Source of the DNA: Trueperella pyogenes
GTDB lineage: Bacteria > Actinomycetota > Actinomycetes > Actinomycetales > Actinomycetaceae
Length of the DNA: 64,000 nucleotides
Direction of reading: 5' to 3'
Assembly (NCBI RefSeq): GCF_001070855.1
Contig: NZ_JVLH01000012.1
Coordinates: 1-64,000 of the forward strand
The notes beneath the pieces were generated by a model that searched no databases, was not told the DNA's origin, and worked only from the letters and a program-made list of their open reading frames with translations. Positions within the stretch are counted from its first letter, which is position 1; every line of letters starts with the position of its first letter. Position numbers and translations under genes: made by a program. Of this stretch, positions 17,077 through 25,368 are shown piece by piece.

Positions 17077-19551
17077 ATGTTTCCCATTCCCTCTGTGAAG
17101 GCGCAGATGAACCCCCAGACCACCTTTGTGGGGGAGCGGTGGCGAATCGGCTTCCTGACCGATGCCCTAGTCCGCCTCGAGTGGTCGGATTCTGGAGCCT
17201 TTGAGGACGAGGCGACGCAGGTCGTCCTCAACCGCTGTTTCGAGCAGGAAACGCTAAATGTTAGCTACTCCCAGCGAGGCGGAATGCACGTGTGGGAGAC
17301 CTCTTCCATCCGCCTGGTTTTTGACGGTCAGAGCTTTAGCAAAGAAGGGCTGAGCGCTGTCGTCAAGAACGCGGGAGGAGGGTTCGGGACCACCTGGCAC
17401 TACGGAGATGAGGCGCACGAAAACCTCAAGGGGACCGCGCGCACTTTGGACGGTGTGAATGGGGCCTGCGAATTGGGTATGGGACTGATCAGTCGTGATG
17501 GATGGGCGGTCCTGGATGACTCGAAATCAAATCTCTTGCAGAGCGATGAAGCTGCGTGCAGGGCAGGTTGCGTGACACGTCCGCGTGGCCACTCAGAAAT
17601 TGACATCTATTTCTTCAGCTACGGGAACCGTTACGCAGAAGCCATTCGCGACTTCTACCGTTTGAGCGGTCCGACTCCGCTTCTACCGCGTTGGGCTTTG
17701 GGGAACTGGTGGAGCCGCTACTACCCCTATTCGCAGGATGAATACCTCGCGCTGATGGATCGTTTCAATGCGGAAGGAATTCCATTCACAACCGCTGTGT
17801 TGGATATGGATTGGCACATCACCGATGTTGATCCGCGCTTTGGCTCAGGATGGACTGGGTACTCGTGGAATCGCGAGTTAATTCCAGATCCTCAAGCTTT
17901 TACGGAAGCGCTACGTGATCGAGGTTTGCGTATTTCCGCGAATGTGCATCCCCGCGATGGAATACGCGCATTCGAAGATGCCTATCCCAAGGCCGCCGAA
18001 ACAATGGGAATTGACCCGGTCAGTGAAGAACCGGTGGAGTTCGACCTGACAGATCCGAGCTTCATTCGCGCCTATTTCGATATGCATCATGATCTGGAGA
18101 CTGATGGCGTCGATTTTTGGTGGATCGATTGGCAACAGGGTGGTGTTTCCCGTCAAAAAGGTCTGGACCCGCTGTGGATCCTCAACTACCTGCACTATAT
18201 GGACATGGTCGCGGCATCCTCAGAAGGTGAGGGGCAGGATCGCGAGCTCCCGCTGATTCTCAGCCGTTACGCGGGCCCAGGTTCGCACCGCTATCCCGTG
18301 GGTTTCTCCGGAGACACAGTTGTCAGCTGGGAATCCTTGAAATTCCAGCCCTACTTTACGTCAACGGCCTCGAATATCGGATACGGCTGGTGGAGCCACG
18401 ACATTGGCGGACACATGCTGGGCGTGCGCGACGAAGAGCTGGAAGCACGTTGGTACCAGCTGGGTGTATTCAGCCCGATTAACCGACTGCACTCGAGTCT
18501 GTCGCCTTTCGTGGGTAAGGAACCGTGGAATTTCCAGCAGCCCGTGCGCGATACCATGCGCGATGCACTGATCCTGCGTCACCGCCTCATCCCTTACCTA
18601 CACACAATGAATTGGCGTGCCGCCACCGAGGGAGCACCACTTGTAACTCCCATGTACTGGGCTCACCCAGATGAAGGGATCGCCTACGACGTGCATGAAC
18701 AATTCATGTTCGGCACGCAACTGATGGTTGCTCCCGTGGTGACCCCGCGCGATGCGAACACGCGCCAGGCGCGCACGCGCATGTGGTTCCCGCGCGGTCA
18801 ATGGTTCGATTTCTTTACCGGACGCCGCTACGACGCCGAAATGGATGGTGGGCTGCGCCTGAATGTGTGGCGGCCACTGGAACTTCTTCCTGTTTTTGCC
18901 CCCGCAGGCGGGATTGTCCCTCTGCAAGAGCTGGAGCAGAACATTAACGATTGCGGGAATCCCCATGCGCTGGAAATCCTTGTCTTCCCCGGTGCTGATG
19001 GTCACTTTACCCTGCGTGAAGATGATGGCCGCTACCCAGGTGTCAATTGCGAGCAGCGCAGCGGCGAAGTGCGAACCGAGATCGTGTACAACGACGCCTG
19101 TGGAACACTGACCATTCACCCCGCAAAGGGCTGCACTGATGCACTGCCCTCCCTTCGCTCGTGGACCGTGACCATGCGAGGTATTGAGAAGCCCACGCAG
19201 GTGAGTGTCAACGGAGAGCCCGCTGAGTTTATTTACGATCCCGATAGCCTCAGCGCGCGCGTGACAATTCGCGAGGCCGAGCTCAGCCAGGAGCTAGAAG
19301 TTTCCTTTGCGGGTGGGCAGCGTCCCGCCTTTGCAGAAAATCCTGTTGAAAGCGATATCTACCCGGCACTGCTTCGCTGCGAGATGGATGCTCTGGCGAA
19401 AGACGATGCCTACGCGATGGTGCTTCGTCTAGGGCGTCGGGCACTTCCACAGCTACGCACCTTGGATAGAGGAAAAGAGGCGGGCATATTCCGCTCGGAA
19501 ATGCCCGCCTCAGTGATCGAAATGATCGAAGAAATTTTACTTCGCAGCTAG
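17077..19551 (+). CDS. GH31 alpha-glucosidase
   Basis: 824 residues, no signal peptide, so probably cytoplasmic. N-terminal GH31 beta-sandwich (1 to about 190), then the (beta/alpha)8 barrel starting at LPRWALGNWWSRYYPYSQDEY, nucleophile D351 in WWIDWQQGG, acid/base D413 in FSGDTVVSW, and C-terminal beta domains. The WIDWQQGG nucleophile loop differs from the WxDMNE form of maltase-type enzymes. In this operon it probably trims oligosaccharides the GH13 enzyme handles poorly, for example branch linkages; exact linkage specificity cannot be read. RBS GGAG before ATG 17077. Its stop overlaps the stop of the convergent gene (shared CTAG, 19548-19551). Confidence 0.88.
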   Translation: MFPIPSVKAQMNPQTTFVGERWRIGFLTDALVRLEWSDSGAFEDEATQVVLNRCFEQETLNVSYSQRGGMHVWETSSIRLVFDGQSFSKEGLSAVVKNAGGGFGTTWHYGDEAHENLKGTARTLDGVNGACELGMGLISRDGWAVLDDSKSNLLQSDEAACRAGCVTRPRGHSEIDIYFFSYGNRYAEAIRDFYRLSGPTPLLPRWALGNWWSRYYPYSQDEYLALMDRFNAEGIPFTTAVLDMDWHITDVDPRFGSGWTGYSWNRELIPDPQAFTEALRDRGLRISANVHPRDGIRAFEDAYPKAAETMGIDPVSEEPVEFDLTDPSFIRAYFDMHHDLETDGVDFWWIDWQQGGVSRQKGLDPLWILNYLHYMDMVAASSEGEGQDRELPLILSRYAGPGSHRYPVGFSGDTVVSWESLKFQPYFTSTASNIGYGWWSHDIGGHMLGVRDEELEARWYQLGVFSPINRLHSSLSPFVGKEPWNFQQPVRDTMRDALILRHRLIPYLHTMNWRAATEGAPLVTPMYWAHPDEGIAYDVHEQFMFGTQLMVAPVVTPRDANTRQARTRMWFPRGQWFDFFTGRRYDAEMDGGLRLNVWRPLELLPVFAPAGGIVPLQELEQNINDCGNPHALEILVFPGADGHFTLREDDGRYPGVNCEQRSGEVRTEIVYNDACGTLTIHPAKGCTDALPSLRSWTVTMRGIEKPTQVSVNGEPAEFIYDPDSLSARVTIREAELSQELEVSFAGGQRPAFAENPVESDIYPALLRCEMDALAKDDAYAMVLRLGRRALPQLRTLDRGKEAGIFRSEMPASVIEMIEEILLRS
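19477..19509. terminator. Hairpin inside the 3' end of the GH31 gene
   Basis: GAGGCGGGCAT (about 19477-19487) pairs with ATGCCCGCCTC (about 19500-19510), an 11-bp stem with a 12-base loop, about 40 bases before the stop codon. As the next gene is convergent and abuts, it may double as a terminator or block read-through in either direction. No T run follows. Confidence 0.35.
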
Positions 19552-20051
19552 CGCTTCTTGCGTGTCATCACGGTGCTGACTCCCGCAGTAATAATGAGGA
19601 GCACGCCCATGATTGCCAAGGTCCCAATGGCCACAAGCGCGAGGTTTGCCGCCTTGACAAAAGCCATGGCGATCAGCGCAATAGCGGTGAAGATAATGAT
19701 GCACGCCCAGAGTAGCTGTCCGATGCGCACGCCCCGATAGGGAGCTTCCTTCACGTCCTCGGCTGACCACACGTGAGCGGGAGGAACAATCGGGGTATTT
19801 TGCGGCTCAAATGTGTGTTCCGAGGCCGGGGTAAAGTCGGGCGTCGCCCCTTCCCCCGCGCCTGCCGCGGCACCTGTCCAGGCTGTAGAAGTGTCGGGCG
19901 CCTCGGCCTCGGTGCTGATATCGGCCTCGGTGTCAGCCTCGGCAGTAGTTTTTTGGTCCTCAATCGGAGCATCTGCGAAGGAAGGCAGTGGCTTCGTTTC
20001 CTCGTCGCCGACCGGCAGGGGAGTGGTCTGCTCAAAGTCGTTTGTACTCAT
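19548..20051 (-). CDS. Small membrane protein with acidic N-terminal region, unknown function
   Basis: 167 residues. The first about 105 are hydrophilic and rich in Glu, Ala, Thr and Pro; two membrane spans follow (about 107-127 and 133-155), ending in a basic tail TRKKR. I do not recognise a domain. It starts 11 bases downstream of the PspC-domain gene stop with AAGGAAT as ribosome site, so the two form an operon and the protein may belong to the same envelope-stress unit. Confidence 0.72.
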   Translation of the reverse strand: MSTNDFEQTTPLPVGDEETKPLPSFADAPIEDQKTTAEADTEADISTEAEAPDTSTAWTGAAAGAGEGATPDFTPASEHTFEPQNTPIVPPAHVWSAEDVKEAPYRGVRIGQLLWACIIIFTAIALIAMAFVKAANLALVAIGTLAIMGVLLIITAGVSTVMTRKKR

Positions 20052-20062
20052 GACAATTCCTT

Positions 20063-21664
20063 TCAGTGCTGGCCGGCTGCGGGAGATTCAGAGGATGCGC
20101 TTGGCGATGGCGACTGGCTCTGGTTGGCTGATGGAGAAGTTCCCGTGGAAGGAGTGGCGCTGGGCGTGGGAGAAGGAATCGCGGAAGGCCAGGGATCCCG
20201 GTCGACAGAGCTTCCCGTTTCGTCGATGTCCAGAGTGACAAGCTGGTTTGCATTGAGGTAAACAGTGATCCCCTGGCCTTCCTTCCAGCTGGGAGAGGTC
20301 AGAACGGTCGGGCTATTACTGTCAAAGCCCTTCCACTTTTGGTCGCCACTGAGATCAAGATCGAAGGTAATTGGTTGCTTCTGAGCGACGATGCGGATGG
20401 ACTGACCATCGCGAACTCGGATATTTGCGTAGGGAATCACCTGGGAGTTAACAGTGATGTCCTTGGTGAGGCCATCGGGCGCATGCGAGAGGTCAAGCTC
20501 TAGATTGACGACATTAGAGCCGTTGGAACTTCCAATTGTGTCTGAGCGCCAATCAGCATCGGTATCGATGTTTCCCGCCACGGATGTGTAGTGGAGTGGA
20601 GCGGCGGTGGAGTACGCCATTCCTCCAAGAAGCGCTGGAATTGCGAAGAACATTCCGAGCACCGACAAGATAGTGAGCATGACCGAGGAACGATCGCGAA
20701 GAGCAGCGATTAGGTGTGCAATACCGACAATGAGCAGGCAGGCGGCCGCGCCAGTCAAGGCAATCTGTACGCTTCGATCAACCTGAGCCGGGGTGCTGTA
20801 TCCATTGCGGTAGAGCAGGAAGAAAGTTCCTGCCAGAGCAAGGAAGACCAGCCCATAGACGCATAAGACAATCGCGCGAGGGACTACTCGAGAGCGGAGC
20901 GCAGGCTGCGTGGCAAAGGGCGTAAAACGCTTTCCTGCGCTTTGAGGAATTGTTTGTCCCGAGGCCTGGGGCTGAGAGTCACCGGGGGTGAAGGGAGTCT
21001 GGACCGGTGGAGTTTGCATAGGAGGAGTTTGAACAGGGGTTTGCGAGTAAGCCGTCTGCGCCGCTGAAGGCGGTGCAGGAGGGAAAGTGTAGTAGTCCGA
21101 GGGTGTCGGGCCCCCCTGTGTGCGCCAATCAGGAGTTGTATCTGGCATGGTTTCTTCTCCTTGTGCAGATGCAGGAGTAAAGGGAGATGATGCCGCCGGG
21201 TATGAAGGCTGCGTCGACGGTGTCGCACTCCAGTACTGACCCTGTGTGGGGCCCGTCTGCTTCGGCCTTGCAAGTAGGACCGCAATCACGACAATTGCAA
21301 CGGGGAAGATCAGAAATAGAGGAATCCACACGAAAGCGTGAAAGAAGCCGAGCGCGATTCCTGAAGTCCCGCCGCCGAAAACCGCTAAGAGGATCGCTCC
21401 GATGATCGCAGCATCGAAATTGCCCTTGAGCATTTCGTCAACGTGGATACGGCCATCTTTTGCCTCGGGAAGGAAAACCCAAGCTAAGGCGTAGAGGACG
21501 CACACAGCGGGGAAAAAGAGCGCGGCAACAACAATGGCGATCCGCAGGGAGTTCACGTCCCATCCATAGCGCTGTGCCAATCCTTGGCACACGCCTCCGA
21601 TGACGCGAGGCTCTCCACGGAAGAAGCCGGAGTGACGCAACGAGTTCATGAATCCTTTGTTCAT
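20063..21664 (-). CDS. PspC-domain multi-pass membrane protein
   Basis: 533 residues from ATG 21664. An N-terminal PspC domain (FRGEPRVIGGVCQGLAQRYGWD, then a hydrophobic span and FLPEAKDGRIHVDEML), two more spans, a Pro/Gln/Thr-rich linker (about 120-230), four further spans, and a C-terminal extracellular region ending in a Ser/Pro/Thr-rich tail. Actinobacterial relatives pair with PspC-type histidine kinases, and here such a kinase is divergent at 21778. The start could also be ATG 21649; longer frames reach into the promoter region and overlap the kinase gene. Confidence 0.8.
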   Translation of the reverse strand: MNKGFMNSLRHSGFFRGEPRVIGGVCQGLAQRYGWDVNSLRIAIVVAALFFPAVCVLYALAWVFLPEAKDGRIHVDEMLKGNFDAAIIGAILLAVFGGGTSGIALGFFHAFVWIPLFLIFPVAIVVIAVLLARPKQTGPTQGQYWSATPSTQPSYPAASSPFTPASAQGEETMPDTTPDWRTQGGPTPSDYYTFPPAPPSAAQTAYSQTPVQTPPMQTPPVQTPFTPGDSQPQASGQTIPQSAGKRFTPFATQPALRSRVVPRAIVLCVYGLVFLALAGTFFLLYRNGYSTPAQVDRSVQIALTGAAACLLIVGIAHLIAALRDRSSVMLTILSVLGMFFAIPALLGGMAYSTAAPLHYTSVAGNIDTDADWRSDTIGSSNGSNVVNLELDLSHAPDGLTKDITVNSQVIPYANIRVRDGQSIRIVAQKQPITFDLDLSGDQKWKGFDSNSPTVLTSPSWKEGQGITVYLNANQLVTLDIDETGSSVDRDPWPSAIPSPTPSATPSTGTSPSANQSQSPSPSASSESPAAGQH

Positions 21665-21777
21665 GATTCCACTGTGCCCGTGTTGCTGGCCAAAAGATAT
21701 GGGGGGATGCCCTGATCGATCCCCGATTCTTTCCCCAGCCTTGCGCTTCCACTCCCGATTCGTGTGAAGATACAGAT

Positions 21778-23073
21778 GTGAGCAATGAGCAGCAAGTGTG
21801 GCAGTCGGGTGAACAGAAGCCCCGTGGATATCACTGGAACCCACCGGAGCTTCACGAACCCACACGTGTTCTGCATCGCTCCAGCGCGTATTCAACCGAT
21901 ATGCCTCTGCCCTGGATTGGTGGAGTCTGCGCGGGAATTGCCTCGATGCTCGGTGTGTCTGCCGGAATCATTCGCTTTGCATTCGTGGCGGCACTGCCCG
22001 CTTTCGCGGTTCCGCTTTTCGTGTATCTGTGGCTGTGGCTTACTCTTCCCGACGATCCCGGCACTGCCCAAAGCGCCCCCGAACGCCTGCGTGTTCCGCT
22101 GGCCTCGGCAGAAGAAATCGTTCGACGCGAACACGACCAACGCAACCTGCGCATGCTTTTGGTCGGATTGGGTTCGGTGGGTCTTGCCCTTGCAATTGCC
22201 TACCTGCTTTTTACGGGGATAGCCGGACTGCGTGATATTGCCGCAGCAGTTCTTGTCGTGGGTGGAATCGCGGCAGTGTGGACGCAGAGCACTCGTGCGC
22301 ACTCATGGAAAAACCCGCTCTTTATCCTCATCACTCTGGCCGGAATGATCCTGGTTGCCAGTGGATTGGTACTGGCCTCATTCCGTGGGCAATCACCGTG
22401 GGATATGGCTCGAGGTGCAATCCTGGGTGGCTCCCTGATCCTCTCCTTTGGAGTCGCGATCATTCCCCTTTGGGTGAGAACTTCCCAAGAAAACACGCGA
22501 GCGAAAGAACGTGAGAAACGTGAAGCTGAGCGTGCTGACATGGCCGCACACCTGCATGATTCCGTCCTTCAGACACTCACTTTGATTCGAAATAATGCCG
22601 ATAATCCAAGTTCGGTTCGCGCGCTGGCCCTGGGGCAGGAACGTGAGTTGCGCTCGTGGTTGTACACGGGGCGCGAAGAAGCGGCAGATTCCCTTGCCGA
22701 GGCCTTGCGTGAAGCGATTTCGGCGCTGGAGACAACTTTTGGTGTTGAAGTCGGCGTTGTGACGGTTTCCGATATACGCCCAGGTCCCGGTGAGCTGGCG
22801 ATGGTCGCCGCTGCTTCCGAGGCCGTTTCCAACGCAATTCGACATGCTCGTCCGCCCGTGAGCGTCTACATGGAGGTCGGGCCGAAGTGTTCGGAGATCT
22901 TTGTTAAAGACTGCGGAGATGGCTTCGATATCTCCGCGATTCCCGAGGATCGTCATGGCGTGCGCAATTCGATTTTCGGCCGCATGGAACGAGCGGGCGG
23001 AACTGCTCAAATCCGCCATCTCGCCAGTGGAACCGAGGTTCATCTCTCCGTGCCTGTAGATACACTTGAGTGA
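21778..23073 (+). CDS. PspC-fused sensor histidine kinase (NarL-system type)
   Basis: 431 residues. PspC domain near residues 40-85 (WIGGVCAGIASMLGVSAGIIR), about five more membrane spans to about 235, then a HisKA_3 dimerisation/phosphoacceptor segment AHLHDSVLQTL with phospho-histidine H260, and an ATPase domain with N box (SEAVSNAIRHA) and DCGDGFD. It probably senses envelope state and phosphorylates the regulator at 23100. GTG start at 21778; the divergent PspC gene lies 113 bases away. Confidence 0.9.
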   Translation: MSNEQQVWQSGEQKPRGYHWNPPELHEPTRVLHRSSAYSTDMPLPWIGGVCAGIASMLGVSAGIIRFAFVAALPAFAVPLFVYLWLWLTLPDDPGTAQSAPERLRVPLASAEEIVRREHDQRNLRMLLVGLGSVGLALAIAYLLFTGIAGLRDIAAAVLVVGGIAAVWTQSTRAHSWKNPLFILITLAGMILVASGLVLASFRGQSPWDMARGAILGGSLILSFGVAIIPLWVRTSQENTRAKEREKREAERADMAAHLHDSVLQTLTLIRNNADNPSSVRALALGQERELRSWLYTGREEAADSLAEALREAISALETTFGVEVGVVTVSDIRPGPGELAMVAAASEAVSNAIRHARPPVSVYMEVGPKCSEIFVKDCGDGFDISAIPEDRHGVRNSIFGRMERAGGTAQIRHLASGTEVHLSVPVDTLE

Positions 23074-23099
23074 CGATGCCCGCTGAAGGAGACAATTCC

Positions 23100-23756
23100 A
23101 TGACAATTCGGATTCTGGTCATTGATGATCACGCCCTGGTACGTGCGGGCGTGCGCGCTGAGCTTGAATCCAGCGGCGCCGATTTTGACATCGTCGGCGA
23201 GGCCAGTGATGTTGAAGGCGCTATTGCAGCCTGTCACGCGCTCACGCCCGATGTCGCTCTCCTGGACGTTCATCTTCCGGGAGGAAACGGCGGCGGCGGG
23301 GCTGAAGTTGCGGCCTCGTGCGCTGATGTTGAAGGGCTCCGTTTCCTTGCGCTCTCGGTGTCAGATTCCCCAGAAGACGTTGTTTCGGTTATTCGTGCGG
23401 GCGCTCGCGGATACGTCACCAAGTCGATCTCGACCCCTGAGCTCGTCGAGGCCATCCAACGCGTTGCCGCAGGAGATGCTGCCTTTTCGCCGCGTCTGGC
23501 CGGTTTTGTTTTGGATGCGTTTGGAGGAGCGAGTGCTCCCATTGCCGTTCACGACGATGAATTGGATTTGCTGTCAGCCAGGGAGCAGGAAGTCATGCGT
23601 TTAATTGCGCGTGGATACCCCTACAAAGAGGTTGCCTCCGAGCTCTTTATTTCGATTAAAACCGTGGAAACACACGTGTCTGCCGTGCTGCGCAAGCTTC
23701 AGCTGTCGAATCGAAATGAGCTTACTCACTGGGCGATGCAAAGGCACATTATTTAG
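23100..23756 (+). CDS. LuxR/NarL-type response regulator
   Basis: 218 residues. Receiver domain with acidic pocket DDH (about 8-10), phospho-acceptor D56 (LLDVHLPGG) and Lys in VTKSI, then a C-terminal LuxR helix-turn-helix (LSAREQEVMRLIARGYPYKEVA to NRNELTHWAM). I chose ATG 23100 because GAAGGAG lies seven to eight bases upstream and the receiver starts immediately; the frame itself opens 30 bases earlier, overlapping the kinase stop. Partner of the PspC-kinase. Confidence 0.93.
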   Translation: MTIRILVIDDHALVRAGVRAELESSGADFDIVGEASDVEGAIAACHALTPDVALLDVHLPGGNGGGGAEVAASCADVEGLRFLALSVSDSPEDVVSVIRAGARGYVTKSISTPELVEAIQRVAAGDAAFSPRLAGFVLDAFGGASAPIAVHDDELDLLSAREQEVMRLIARGYPYKEVASELFISIKTVETHVSAVLRKLQLSNRNELTHWAMQRHII

Positions 23757-23875
23757 TCTTTCAGATGCCTTGCGGTGAAGTTCACCCGTGTGCTGGGCGC
23801 TTCATGGACGGAGTTGCGGGGTAGGGGCGATACCATGAATAGTCCTTGCACCACGATGCCTTGGGAGTGGCGATC

Positions 23876-25366
23876 ATGCACGCAATCGGTTTCGACCGCG
23901 ATCAGTATCTAGCCCTTCAATCTGAACACATTGCGCAACGTCGCCAGCAGTTCGGTGGGACCCTCTACCTGGAGTTTGGCGGCAAGCTTGTTGACGACAT
24001 GCACGCCTCTCGCGTTCTTCCCGGATTCACCCCGGATAACAAGATTGTCATGCTCGCCGAGCTTGCTGACGAGGCCGAAATCGTCGTCGCCGTCAACGCC
24101 CAAGATTTCCAGCGCCGCAAGATGCGTGAAGACCTGGGAATCACCTACGAAGATGACGTCTTCCGTCACATTGACATGTTCCGTGAATACGGGCTGTACG
24201 TGGGCAATGTTGTCATCACCCGCTGGAGTGATTCCAATGACCAAGCGCATGCCTTTAAGCGCAAGCTCGAAGCCCGCGGTATCAAGGTCGCGCGTCACTA
24301 TCCCATCGAGGGCTACCCCAATAACATCGATCTGATCGTTTCTGACGAAGGCCTGGGACGCAACGAATATGTCCACACGACTCGTCCGCTGGTTATTGTT
24401 ACCGCTCCCGGACCCGGATCAGGCAAGCTTGCAACCTGCCTGTCCCAGCTCTACCACGATCACAAGCGTGGAATGACCTCGGGATACGCAAAGTTTGAGA
24501 CCTTCCCGATCTGGAATCTTCCTCTGGATCACCCCGTAAATGTCGCCTACGAGGCGGCCACCGTGGACCTGGATGACGTCAACATGATTGACCACTTCCA
24601 CTTGAAGGCTCATGGCGAAACGACGGTCAACTACAACCGCGATATCGAGGCCTTCCCCGTCCTTCGTCGCCTGCTTGAGAAGATCATGGGGACCTCTCCC
24701 TACCAGTCGCCCACCGATATGGGCGTCAACATGGCGGGCTTTTGCATCAGCAATGACGAGGTCTGCCGCGAGGCCTCGAAGCAAGAAATTATTCGCCGCT
24801 GGTACAAGGCCCTGGCCTTGGAAGCACGCGAGGACCTTCCGCCCGTGCAGTCTGAGCGTGCGGCCCGCCTGATGACCGCAATGAATCTGAGCAGTGCGGA
24901 TCGCCCGGTTGTCGCTCCCGCGCTTGAACGCGCGCGTGAAACCGGATATCCCGCAGCCGCAATGGAATTGGCTGACGGGCGCATTGTCACTGGAAAGACC
25001 TCGGACTTGCTGGGGCCCTGCTCTGCAATGCTTCTCAATGCAATGAAGCTTCTTGCGGGTATTGACGATGATGAAAAGCTACTTGCCCCCGAACAGATTG
25101 AGCCCATCCAAAAGCTCAAGACTGAGCACCTAGGCAGTCGCAATCCTCGCCTGCACACCGATGAGGTGCTGATCGCTTTGGCTGGCTCTGCGCGCTCCAA
25201 CGAACGCGCAGCTGCGGCCTTGAACCAACTGTCGAAACTGGCTGGATGCGACGTGCACTCTTCAGTTCTGCTGGGCAGTGTTGATGAAGGTATTCTTCGT
25301 CAGCTTGGCATGAATGTCACCGCCGAACCCGTTCACGCAACCAAGGGCGTCTACCACAAGCACTGA
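23876..25366 (+). CDS. DUF1846 family protein
   Basis: 496 residues from ATG 23876. It matches the DUF1846/UPF0371 family over its length ([40 protein letters not shown], the P-loop-like [17 protein letters not shown], and [16 protein letters not shown]). Structures of relatives show a P-loop-containing fold, but the reaction is unknown. The start was chosen by GGAG at 23863-23866 and family N-termini. It ends two bases before the helicase start codon. Confidence 0.9.
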   Translation: MHAIGFDRDQYLALQSEHIAQRRQQFGGTLYLEFGGKLVDDMHASRVLPGFTPDNKIVMLAELADEAEIVVAVNAQDFQRRKMREDLGITYEDDVFRHIDMFREYGLYVGNVVITRWSDSNDQAHAFKRKLEARGIKVARHYPIEGYPNNIDLIVSDEGLGRNEYVHTTRPLVIVTAPGPGSGKLATCLSQLYHDHKRGMTSGYAKFETFPIWNLPLDHPVNVAYEAATVDLDDVNMIDHFHLKAHGETTVNYNRDIEAFPVLRRLLEKIMGTSPYQSPTDMGVNMAGFCISNDEVCREASKQEIIRRWYKALALEAREDLPPVQSERAARLMTAMNLSSADRPVVAPALERARETGYPAAAMELADGRIVTGKTSDLLGPCSAMLLNAMKLLAGIDDDEKLLAPEQIEPIQKLKTEHLGSRNPRLHTDEVLIALAGSARSNERAAAALNQLSKLAGCDVHSSVLLGSVDEGILRQLGMNVTAEPVHATKGVYHKH

Positions 25367-25368
25367 AA

